IMG/VR virus record: IMGVR_UViG_3300031952_000150
Span: 1-23,666 of that record
Direction: 5' to 3' (one strand)
Origin: a virus
Length of the DNA: 23,666 bases
Shown: positions 14,001-19,965 of the stretch, piece after piece
How positions within the stretch are numbered: the stretch's first letter is position 1
Layout of the letters: each line of letters begins with the position of its first letter
Notes under the pieces: model-generated
What the model saw: only the letters and a program-made list of their open reading frames with translations
Told to the model about the DNA's origin: nothing
The model's database searches: none
Position numbers and translations under genes: made by a program

Positions 14001-14503
14001 CGCAAGGCGACCAGTTTGGACGTTTGACCGTGCTTGCTAAACCCTATTGGGTTCCAGGTGTTCACTATAAAGTGAAAGTTCGGTGTGCGTGTGGTGTGGT
14101 TAAAGACGTGTGGGCAAGTGACTTGCGGTGTGGGAAGATTGTTTCATGTGGCGGTTTGGCGTGCCGACGATTGGGTAAGACAACTCGTACACATGGTCGG
14201 TCGCACACAAAGTTGTATCGACTTTGGCAAGATATGTTCACACGTTGCTATAATCCAAACTTTAAGCAGTTTAAGGATTATGGCGGCCGTGGAATAAGGG
14301 TCGCTAAAGTGTGGTGGGATTTCGTGTCATTTTATCAATGGGCGATGGCTAATGGATACGTGGAAAGCAAATTCCTGTTGGATCACATCAATAATGACGG
14401 GGATTACAAACCATCAAATTGTCGGTGGGCGACACGTTCACAATCAAATAAGAATCGTCGGAGTAACGGACTTTTAGGAACTAAACGTTCACGGGGTCAG
14501 TAG
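13997..14503 (+). CDS. HNH homing endonuclease (GTG start)
   Basis: This 168-residue protein starts at the GTG of a GTGA overlap. It opens MTQGDQFGRLTVL, like the HNH protein at 7517. Cysteines at C30, C32, C51 and C56 form the zinc module. YRLWQDMFTRCYNP and DYGGRGIRVAKVWWDF are the conserved central blocks. LLDHINNDGDYKPSNCRWAT (127-146) is the HNH core, with H130 and N141. It lacks the AP2-like tail of its relative. Its stop codon lies inside the tRNA-like element that follows. Confidence 0.9.
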   Translation: MTQGDQFGRLTVLAKPYWVPGVHYKVKVRCACGVVKDVWASDLRCGKIVSCGGLACRRLGKTTRTHGRSHTKLYRLWQDMFTRCYNPNFKQFKDYGGRGIRVAKVWWDFVSFYQWAMANGYVESKFLLDHINNDGDYKPSNCRWATRSQSNKNRRSNGLLGTKRSRGQ

Positions 14504-14563
14504 CCCAATGTAGAGGCGCGCAGACAATGCAGTCCAGTGTGAGTTCGAGTCTCACCTGACCCC
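14494..14563 (+). tRNA. tRNA-like element, degenerate anticodon arm (Cys-like)
   Basis: GGGTCAG (14494-14500) pairs perfectly with CTGACCC (14556-14562), and a G-C pair (14493 with 14563) can extend it to 8 bp. The D-arm is GCC/GGC with TAGCCCAA-type sequence. The T-arm is perfect: GTGAG, TTCGAGT, CTCAC at 14539-14555. The anticodon arm is poor: only GAC/GTC (14523-14525 with 14532-14534) pairs, around a six-base loop AATGCA. If T14528 is position 33, the anticodon would be GCA (Cys). No CCA is encoded. It overlaps the HNH stop by 10 bases. It may be a decayed or atypical phage tRNA. Confidence 0.5.
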
Positions 14564-14577
14564 TTTCTTGAAAGAAA
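14564..14577 (+). repeat. Short hairpin before 14581
   Basis: TTTCTTGAAAGAAA can fold as a short AT hairpin between the tRNA-like element and the next ATG. It is too weak for a confident terminator call and also carries the only purine-rich segment before the start. Confidence 0.35.
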
Positions 14578-14580
14578 CCA

Positions 14581-14901
14581 ATGACACCCGCCCAAGAACT
14601 ACTTGAGTCAATCAAAGCGAAACGGGCCGAACAAGCGAAGTTGCTTGCCGAGTTGGACCTGTGGGCGGCGGTGCAGGCGCAGGGAATTGACATCAGTACC
14701 GTGGCGACCTTTGGGTTCAAGCCCGAGTGGCTGACGCGAATTGAGCGGTTGCAACGTGACAATGCTATGCGGGCGCGGCGGCCGGACCCATTTGACGGCC
14801 CGCGTGATGTCAATGGGCATTATGCGTGCATGGTATACAACTTTGTGCGGCACAAGGATGGGACAACCACGAGACTTCAACCTTCACTGAGAGCACCATA
14901 A
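14581..14901 (+). CDS. Small helical hypothetical protein
   Basis: In this 106-residue protein an N-terminal amphipathic helix (TPAQELLESIKAKRAEQAKL) suggests a coiled coil. RIERLQRDNAMRARR is basic. The start has only a weak AAAGAAA ribosome binding site. It overlaps the next gene at TAATG. The function is unknown. Confidence 0.6.
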   Translation: MTPAQELLESIKAKRAEQAKLLAELDLWAAVQAQGIDISTVATFGFKPEWLTRIERLQRDNAMRARRPDPFDGPRDVNGHYACMVYNFVRHKDGTTTRLQPSLRAP

Positions 14902-15206
14902 TGGATACGATACGAGATGCGGTAGCCCGCCACAATAATCTGCAAGGCGTGAAACGGGTTCAGGATTTGCGCCGTTACCTGCGTCAACGGATGGATTTGG
15001 AGACACAGGAACGCCATGACCGATGGCGGTTAGGTTGCCGTATTGTGGCCGCGAGCATCGCGTTGTTGGTGTGGTGTGCTGGATACCCGACGACGGCTCT
15101 TTTCGTTGGTGTCTTGATTTATGCCAGCGGGTATAGTGCTGTGGACCCATATCGGTTGGCGGTACGGCGCTGGCAGGCTGAGTTGGACGAGGAGTTATGC
15201 CGGTGA
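14901..15206 (+). CDS. Small two-pass membrane protein
   Basis: This encodes 101 residues. After a basic helical N-terminus (RRYLRQRMDLETQERHDRWR), two hydrophobic stretches follow: CRIVAASIALLVWCAGY and ALFVGVLIYASGY, separated by a short turn. A charged C-terminus ends DEELCR. The layout would fit a hairpin-like membrane protein. A holin role is conceivable but unsupported by location. Confidence 0.6.
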   Translation: MDTIRDAVARHNNLQGVKRVQDLRRYLRQRMDLETQERHDRWRLGCRIVAASIALLVWCAGYPTTALFVGVLIYASGYSAVDPYRLAVRRWQAELDEELCR

Positions 15207-15433
15207 GAGTCTATTCGGCTTTCTACAAAGACGATCATTCTGAGATTATCTTTCGTTTCGTGCCGCGTGGGGACGTTCGGAAGCGTTTGCCACTGGGCAC
15301 CCGTGTCCATGTGGATGGGCACAGTACCCTTGGCCGTCTTGACGGCGGGGACGAGTTCGAGCACGCTTACTTTGAGTTGGGCGGCCGGATCATCGTGGTT
15401 CAAGGCTTTGACCGCGATACTCAGTGCGTGTAA
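15197..15433 (+). CDS. Small beta-rich hypothetical protein
   Basis: This encodes 78 residues from ATG 15197, overlapping the membrane protein gene by 10 bases. IIFRFVPRGDVRKRLP and GTRVHVDGHST form strands. It is the last gene before the structured 15434-15567 intergenic region. The function is unknown. Confidence 0.6.
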   Translation: MPVRVYSAFYKDDHSEIIFRFVPRGDVRKRLPLGTRVHVDGHSTLGRLDGGDEFEHAYFELGGRIIVVQGFDRDTQCV

Positions 15434-15447
15434 ACGCATCTTCTTTT

Positions 15448-15487
15448 GCCATCTCTTAACCCATTAGATGGGTATTTCTTGGATGGC
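15448..15487 (+). terminator. Nested hairpin, possible terminator or leader structure
   Basis: ACCCAT and ATGGGT (15459-15473) form a tight inner stem with a TAG loop, followed by ATTTCTT. An outer pair, GCCATC (15448-15453) with GATGGC (15482-15487), can enclose it. The T run is short, so termination would be weak. The position, between one gene cluster and promoter P4, fits a boundary. Confidence 0.4.
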
Positions 15488-15526
15488 GTATAAACCAGCG
15501 CGATTTTGCTAGATTCGATGCAGGTT

Positions 15527-15554
15527 TTGACGCTTTTGGCCGATATTGTATGTA
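15527..15554 (+). promoter_or_regulatory. Promoter P4, 16-bp spacer
   Basis: TTGACG (15527-15532) and TATGTA (15549-15554) are 16 bases apart, as in P1-P3. GAGAGG follows directly and serves as ribosome binding site, leaving almost no leader before GTG 15568. The -10 is weaker than in P2 and P3. Confidence 0.5.
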
Positions 15555-15567
15555 GAGAGGATTATGT

Positions 15568-16137
15568 GTGGACCACGTTACCGACTTAGCTGACCCCCGG
15601 CGTTGTAAGGCAGGCACTCGTGCCGGGCAATGTGTGTGCGTGGCCCCGGATGGGTCAGAATTTTGTGTACTACATTCAGGGGTAGACCGGGCACCTAGTC
15701 GTAGTCTGCGACAGTATCTTCTCGCCAAGGCTGATGATCGAACGCGGTTGGCTCAGTTTGCTGAACACGAGGATGTCAAGTCACTCCGGGACGAGATCGC
15801 ACTTGCTCGGATGTTGATTGAACGACGTTTCAACTTGATCCAAACAGACGCCGACTTACTCAATGCTTGTGGCTCACTTAACCAACTTTTCATTACGGTT
15901 GAACGCCTCGTCAAGTCCGCTCACGCCATCGAGCAAAGTCTTGGTGCTCTTTTGGCTCGTCAATCCGTGCTTCGATTAGGTCAACAAATTTGTCAGATCA
16001 TCGTGGATCGGTTGGAAGGCGTCCCGAATTACGAACAGTTGGTGGACACGATTATTCTTGACATCATTGCAACGATTCAACACGCGGGCAACACTGAGAC
16101 TTCAACACCCCGCGCTTTGTCCGCACCAATTGAGTAA
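15568..16137 (+). CDS. Zinc-binding helical protein, possible packaging-associated protein
   Basis: This encodes 189 residues from GTG 15568 with a GAGAGG ribosome binding site. Near the N-terminus, RCKAGTRAG, QCVCVAPDGS and FCVLH give four Cys/His ligands. The rest is nearly all helix: SLRDEIALARMLIERRFNLI, then LFITVERLVKSAHAIEQSL. Similar Cys-rich plus helical proteins sit upstream of terminase genes in other phages, and one possibility is a small-terminase-like or DNA-packaging accessory protein. The large terminase is about 3.8 kb downstream, so this remains speculative. Confidence 0.5.
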   Translation: MDHVTDLADPRRCKAGTRAGQCVCVAPDGSEFCVLHSGVDRAPSRSLRQYLLAKADDRTRLAQFAEHEDVKSLRDEIALARMLIERRFNLIQTDADLLNACGSLNQLFITVERLVKSAHAIEQSLGALLARQSVLRLGQQICQIIVDRLEGVPNYEQLVDTIILDIIATIQHAGNTETSTPRALSAPIE

Positions 16138-16140
16138 AGA

Positions 16141-16353
16141 ATGTCATTGAATCCGGTTTGGTGTGAGATTTGTACCATCCATCCGGCAATGTTCAATGAG
16201 CGACGTTGTGAGGATTGTTGGGCATCCGATCAAGCTGTGAGTGATAAAAGGCGTGTTGCCAACATCAATACACTGGTTCAATCGAGTCGAGTGACGAATG
16301 ATCTTTCGATACCGCCCACAACTCGCAAGCATCGACCAACTCGCTCCGGGTGA
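16141..16353 (+). CDS. Small zinc-finger protein
   Basis: This 70-residue protein starts three bases after the upstream stop. WCEICTIHPAMFNERRCEDCW in the first 27 residues gives two CxxC pairs. The tail is basic. The next gene starts inside it, 56 bases before its end, which is a large overlap for this window. The end of the frame may therefore be less constrained. Confidence 0.5.
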   Translation: MSLNPVWCEICTIHPAMFNERRCEDCWASDQAVSDKRRVANINTLVQSSRVTNDLSIPPTTRKHRPTRSG

Positions 16354-16921
16354 CATTGTTGGGTACTCGGGCGACCATTGGTTGAGTTGGATAATCAACA
16401 TTGCGACGTATGGCGTGCCGTGGTGGGGTTTGAGTCATATCGGGATTGTTGGAGAGTACACATTTCCAGGTAAAACCGATCCTGAACTTTTGCTCTTTGA
16501 GTCTACTGAATCAACATCCGACTTGCCATGTGCAATCAACGGTAAACCATTTCGCGGGTCACAGGCGTTTCATATTGGCCCTCGATTACAGGAATACCGA
16601 GGGAAGGTTTGGCACTATCCACTTTACCGGCCACTCTATGATTTTGAGCGTGTGCGGCTTAATAAGTTTTTGTTGGACACACTTCACACACCATACGATG
16701 AAATGGGCGCATTTCGTTCGGCCGGTGTTGGTTTGTCATGGATCGAGGGTCTTTTGCGAGAGCAGGATTTGACTTCGATTTTTTGTTCCGAAATGGTAAT
16801 GGCGGCATATTCGGTCGTGGGTTTGTGTGCGACGGATAATGTTTCGCGTTGGTCGCCTAATCGACTGGTTCGACATTTACGTCACCATGAGATTTTGCGA
16901 AAACGTCGGAGACTGAAGTAG
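16298..16921 (+). CDS. YiiX-like permuted papain-fold cysteine hydrolase
   Basis: In this 207-residue protein, LAPGDIVGYSG (15-25) and LSHIGIVGEY (45-54) supply the histidine (H47) of the YaeF/YiiX-type permuted NlpC/P60 fold. LLFESTE follows with an acidic residue. TPYDEMGAF and IFCSEMVMAAYSVVG (161-175) supply the cysteine C163. The His-before-Cys order is the hallmark of the permuted family, whose members are amidases, peptidases or acyltransferases. Cell-wall or lipid substrates are possible. No signal peptide is visible. The start is ATG 16298, inside the previous gene. Its TAG overlaps the GTG of the following homing endonuclease by one base. Confidence 0.75.
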   Translation: MIFRYRPQLASIDQLAPGDIVGYSGDHWLSWIINIATYGVPWWGLSHIGIVGEYTFPGKTDPELLLFESTESTSDLPCAINGKPFRGSQAFHIGPRLQEYRGKVWHYPLYRPLYDFERVRLNKFLLDTLHTPYDEMGAFRSAGVGLSWIEGLLREQDLTSIFCSEMVMAAYSVVGLCATDNVSRWSPNRLVRHLRHHEILRKRRRLK

Positions 16922-17409
16922 TGAAGACAGTCCAATTGGTCGGTGGCGAGACCGTGTTAGTTGATGATTGTGACTATGCAGATTTGTCACAATGGAAATG
17001 GCAATTTCACCGTCGCCGACGAACGGGTTACGCTGAGCGAATCCAATAAACGGGTAAAGTACGTCGGCATATTTTCATGCACCGACTTATTGTTGAACGG
17101 CGTGGCTTAAATGTTCAGGGTGTGGACGTGGATCATGTGGATGGCAATGGGTTGAACAATCAATTTTGTAACTTGCGTGTTGCAACGCGGTCACAGAATA
17201 ATGTGAATTCAAATAAGCCGGACACAAATACGTCAGGTTACAAGGGTGTGTATCCGCACAGTACCGTGAATAAATGGGTCGCACAAATAGGTGTTGATGG
17301 CCACCGACAATATTTTGGCTACTTTGACGATCCACAGGCTGCCGCAAGAGCCTATAACGAAGCTGCCTTGAAACATTACGGAGAATTTGCATGTCTAAAT
17401 TCATTGTAG
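16921..17409 (+). pseudogene. AP2-HNH homing endonuclease split by an in-frame TAA
   Basis: From GTG 16921, which overlaps the upstream TAG by one base, the frame encodes KTVQLVGGETVLVDDCDYAD and onward to RTGYAERIQ. It then meets TAA at 17047-17049. The same frame continues with TGKVRRHIFMHRLIVERRG, VDVDHVDGNGLNNQFCNLRV (HNH core) and an AP2 domain (SGYKGVYPHS, YFGYFDDPQAAARAYNEAA) to TAG 17407. The uninterrupted homology on both sides shows a single nonsense change. An internal ATG at 17077 could still make the 110-residue HNH-AP2 part. The front is therefore lost, or rescued by readthrough or reinitiation. Confidence 0.8.
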
Positions 17410-17948
17410 CTTTTTTCCTGTTTGTGTCCTTAATAGGATGCGACGGGATGTTATCCGGGGTATCTCGTCCGGTCACGAAGGAGTATCCCACAGTCAATGT
17501 GCCTCTTGGTATGCGACAGAGCAATTGGCTCGGGAGTCAAGGTGAGGGTTCATGCGTCCATGCCACAATGATCTCACTCTTTCGCTGGCAAGGTCGCTAT
17601 AAGACGGCTGATCGCTGGCGGCAGACGCAGGGGAATGGTGAGTGGCCGGATGATTTGGCCGCCAAGTTTGACCACGAAAAAATCCGTTACGCATACACGA
17701 TCAATGGAGACGTGAGGTTCCTGGAATGGGCCTGTCAAACACGCCGAGGTTGCGGAATCACGGTCATGGGGGGTGCCCACATGATCGCTCTTGTCCACCT
17801 GGACGCAAAGTGGGCTGCAATTTTGGATAATAACAATGTCTCCAAGTACCGCTGGGTTCCGCGTGAAACCCTGATAGCTGAGTGGAAAGCCAGCCACGGT
17901 TGGGCCGTGACGCCGATCTATACTCCGGCGGCTCCACTCTCACAGTAA
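17391..17948 (+). CDS. Lipoprotein with cysteine-peptidase-like fold
   Basis: The 185-residue protein begins with a signal peptide ending in the lipobox LIGC (C17), so it should be lipid-anchored. GEGSCVHATMISLF (52-64) gives a nucleophile-like C55 at a helix start. GGAHMIALVHLDAKWAAILDN (127-147) gives H130 and D146, the Cys-His-Asp order of papain and C39-type peptidases. It may act on proteins or peptidoglycan outside the cytoplasmic membrane. The start overlaps the broken HNH gene by 19 bases. It opens a cassette of exported proteins before the terminase. Confidence 0.72.
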   Translation: MSKFIVAFFLFVSLIGCDGMLSGVSRPVTKEYPTVNVPLGMRQSNWLGSQGEGSCVHATMISLFRWQGRYKTADRWRQTQGNGEWPDDLAAKFDHEKIRYAYTINGDVRFLEWACQTRRGCGITVMGGAHMIALVHLDAKWAAILDNNNVSKYRWVPRETLIAEWKASHGWAVTPIYTPAAPLSQ

Positions 17949-17978
17949 CAGTTAAACTCCTAACAAAGAGGAAAACCC

Positions 17979-18665
17979 ATGAATCGACTGATTCTGCTTG
18001 TGTGTGTGTTGCTCGCTTCGTTTGCGAGCGTCTATCCGTGTGTTGCGGATGGTGTGAATGGTGTGATCTGCGAAGAGCGCGTCATCAATCTGCCCCAAGA
18101 CCAGGGTGGATGGTATATCAGTGTGGTTGGTGCCATCGGTGATGCCAACTACCAGCGCGTGCTGGGGTGGTTCAATACCGACGCCAAGATGAAGAAATTG
18201 CGTGACACCGTTCATTTTTGCCCGGTCGCTACGGATACGGCCATTTACCGCGAACGGTATGCGATGACCACTGGCTTGTACAAGATTACGGCTCTGCCTT
18301 GCGTGCGTTTGCAACGTTCGGACGGCTCCGTGGTTTATCAGGCTTGTGGTAAGAATATCCCGATGACTTCACAGGGCCTTTACGGTGCGCTTGCTAACGG
18401 TGTCCAGATGTCGGAAGGTATCTTCCCTATTCTGCCGTGGCGGCGAGAGATGGAACGACGTTGCCCGTGTCCGCAACCGAATCCCAATCCCAATCCCAAT
18501 CCTGATCCTGATCCTGAACCGCAACCGATTGGACCGCCCGATGCGCCGGACGTTCCCGAAGTGGAATCCGACCTACCGCCTGTTTGGCTGATTGTTCTCA
18601 TGCTCGTTGCCGGGGTTGGCGCGGGCGTGGCGTATCAGTGGAAGAAAACTTACGCGAAGAAGTAG
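17979..18665 (+). CDS. Exported Trx-like protein with Pro-rich linker and C-terminal membrane anchor
   Basis: This 228-residue protein has an AGAGG ribosome binding site. Residues 1-23 are a signal peptide (LILLVCVLLASFASV). The domain from about 30 to 145 has GGWYISVVG, FNTDAKMKKLRDTVHF and ITALPCVRLQRSDGS. That is compatible with a thioredoxin-like fold with a cis-proline but no CxxC. A linker of PNPNPNPNPDPDPEPQP follows (about 168-184), then a membrane helix (WLIVLMLVAGVGAGVAY) and a basic tail. The layout predicts a domain facing the periplasm and a short cytoplasmic tail. The function is unknown. Confidence 0.65.
   Translation: MNRLILLVCVLLASFASVYPCVADGVNGVICEERVINLPQDQGGWYISVVGAIGDANYQRVLGWFNTDAKMKKLRDTVHFCPVATDTAIYRERYAMTTGLYKITALPCVRLQRSDGSVVYQACGKNIPMTSQGLYGALANGVQMSEGIFPILPWRREMERRCPCPQPNPNPNPNPDPDPEPQPIGPPDAPDVPEVESDLPPVWLIVLMLVAGVGAGVAYQWKKTYAKK
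18480..18520 (+). repeat. 6-bp tandem coding repeat (Asn-Pro / Asp-Pro linker)
   Basis: AATCCC repeats and then GATCCT-type repeats encode alternating Asn-Pro and Asp-Pro in the linker of the exported protein. Such a hexamer run can expand or contract by slippage, so linker length may vary between relatives. Confidence 0.8.
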
Positions 18666-18731
18666 TCCACTGCTGCCGGTCCCGTGTCTCCACGTTCCTT
18701 TCAACTGTCCGAAACAAACTGAGGTACAAAC

Positions 18732-19142
18732 ATGATCTCTCTCGTGCATCTTGTCATTCTTGTTCTCGTCGTGGCTGTGGGCTTTCTGGCTGCCAAGTGG
18801 TTCTTTCAGAAGGACACCGAAGTCGAGGATCGTCGGCGCGGTGCAGCCCATCTGGCTGCCGCTCTGACCAATTACGGTCTCGTGCAGATTCCGAACTTTC
18901 TGATCGACTATTCGGTCGGCGACTACTCTGGCATGGCTGAAAAGATGAAGCAGCTTGCCAAGATGTTTCTGACTGGTGAAGACGCCGTGGTCAAGGAATT
19001 TGACCAGGTGTTCGAGCGCGTGTTGGTCAAGAAGTTGCAGACCGAAGCCGGTCGTGCATTGATCGCCGCGAAGTTGGCCGACGCCGTGAAACCGAGTGAT
19101 CCGACTGCGGTCCAAACCGCGCCGGTCGCCAAGGTTTCGTAA
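18732..19142 (+). CDS. Membrane-anchored helical protein
   Basis: This encodes 136 residues. The N-terminus ISLVHLVILVLVVAVGFLAA is a membrane helix, followed by a charged helical body (EVEDRRRGAAHLAAAL, then KEFDQVFERVLVKKLQTEAG). TGAGG lies before the ATG. It could be a holin-like or structural membrane protein, but it has only one clear membrane segment. It lies between two exported proteins, and the strong hairpin at 19161 follows. Confidence 0.6.
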   Translation: MISLVHLVILVLVVAVGFLAAKWFFQKDTEVEDRRRGAAHLAAALTNYGLVQIPNFLIDYSVGDYSGMAEKMKQLAKMFLTGEDAVVKEFDQVFERVLVKKLQTEAGRALIAAKLADAVKPSDPTAVQTAPVAKVS

Positions 19143-19160
19143 GCGACTCAAAGCATCTTC

Positions 19161-19188
19161 GTCCCGGCACAAGAAATTGTGCCGGGAC
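19161..19188 (+). terminator. Strong hairpin with GAAA loop
   Basis: GTCCCGGCACAA and TTGTGCCGGGAC form a perfect 12-bp stem around a GAAA tetraloop, 19 bases after the stop at 19142. The following GTTCTCTCTT is only moderately T-rich. It is a likely intrinsic terminator or mRNA 3' end stabiliser. Confidence 0.75.
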
Positions 19189-19192
19189 GTTC

Positions 19193-19222
19193 TCTCTTGA
19201 CTTCCGAAAGCAAGTCCAGAGA
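19193..19222 (+). promoter_or_regulatory. Second hairpin in the leader of the thioredoxin gene
   Basis: TCTCT-T-GACTT pairs with AAGTC-C-AGAGA around CCGAAAGC, directly after the terminator-like hairpin. TTGACT inside it could be a -35, but no good -10 follows. The GGAG ribosome binding site (19231) lies just downstream, so the fold may influence translation of the next gene. Confidence 0.4.
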
Positions 19223-19240
19223 AAACGGTAGGAGATTCCA

Positions 19241-19612
19241 ATGAAACAATTCCGAACATTCACTTGTTTGTTTGTATTGCCAATGTGTTTTGTGTTGGCA
19301 GCCGTGTTGTGGGCAGGTGGTTGTATCCGGCCGTCTCCTGTGGCTCCAATACCGATTGATAATAGGTGTGCGCAGGTCAAAGTGCTTGTGTTTTCAGCGT
19401 CATGGTGTGCCCCATGCCAACGTGATAAGGCGGTCTTGGTTCAAGTGGCGGCGATGGGCGTTGAAGTTCAAGTCGTTGACATCGACGCACGCCCTGATTT
19501 AGCACGAAAGTATGGTGTGACCAGTGTGCCGACTTATTTCGTCTATGTTGGCGGTCGCAATGTTCAACGGACGAATGACATATCGGTGGTGGTCAACATC
19601 GTGCGGCGGTAA
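19241..19612 (+). CDS. Lipoprotein thioredoxin
   Basis: In this 123-residue protein the N-terminal hydrophobic segment runs to AGGC (C28), a slightly unusual lipobox. The mature part has LVFSASWCAPCQRDKAVL with the redox motif WCAPC at 55-59. VQVVDIDARPDLARKYGV and TSVPTYFVY contain the cis-proline (P97). It should catalyse thiol-disulfide exchange at the outer face of the membrane. The domain is short but has all core strands. A GGAG ribosome binding site precedes it. The gene at 19615 begins two bases after its stop. Confidence 0.85.
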   Translation: MKQFRTFTCLFVLPMCFVLAAVLWAGGCIRPSPVAPIPIDNRCAQVKVLVFSASWCAPCQRDKAVLVQVAAMGVEVQVVDIDARPDLARKYGVTSVPTYFVYVGGRNVQRTNDISVVVNIVRR

Positions 19613-19614
19613 CT

Positions 19615-19965
19615 ATGAGACGCAAACGTCGTTGTCGCAATTGTCCTGAGAAACCAGAACCAGTGAAACCCGATCCGGTGGTGTCTGCCAGCTTCTTGGA
19701 GACGGAGAGTAAACGACTTTGGCAACAAGCCATCATGGGATGCAATGCGACAATTGATATGCTCGGAAATTACGCGACGGTCGGCGTACCGGGCGCACCG
19801 GTGTCGCAAATGCAACGGCTGGTGACAAAATTACAAGAGACTATTGTGACTTGCAAGTCGCAAAGTGAGGCCGATGGGGCGAACGCCAAGCAACCAGCCG
19901 CATCGCCGCCGCTGACCAACGCGAACCCAAACGGCCTCTTAAACCATGAGCAATCTTCTGGATGA
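19615..19965 (+). CDS. Hypothetical protein before the terminase
   Basis: This 116-residue protein starts two bases after the thioredoxin stop. The N-terminus is very basic (RRKRRCRNC), then come Pro-rich and helical segments (ETESKRLWQQAIMGC, then QRLVTKLQETIVTC). It ends 20 bases inside the terminase gene. Its position directly before the large terminase would fit a small terminase or packaging partner, but I see no clear DNA-binding motif beyond the basic start. Confidence 0.55.
   Translation: MRRKRRCRNCPEKPEPVKPDPVVSASFLETESKRLWQQAIMGCNATIDMLGNYATVGVPGAPVSQMQRLVTKLQETIVTCKSQSEADGANAKQPAASPPLTNANPNGLLNHEQSSG

Noticed and set aside
7517-14503. Group I or II introns hosting the HNH genes
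   Set aside because: The endonuclease genes are coupled to intact upstream genes by start/stop overlaps. No split host gene or intron core is visible.
14901-15206. Two-pass membrane protein as holin
   Set aside because: The topology is compatible, but no lysin gene is adjacent and the location is among early-type small genes.
16921-17409. Stop-codon reassignment of TAA in this phage
   Set aside because: TAA ends several other genes here at positions that fit neighbour spacing, so a local nonsense change is the simpler reading.
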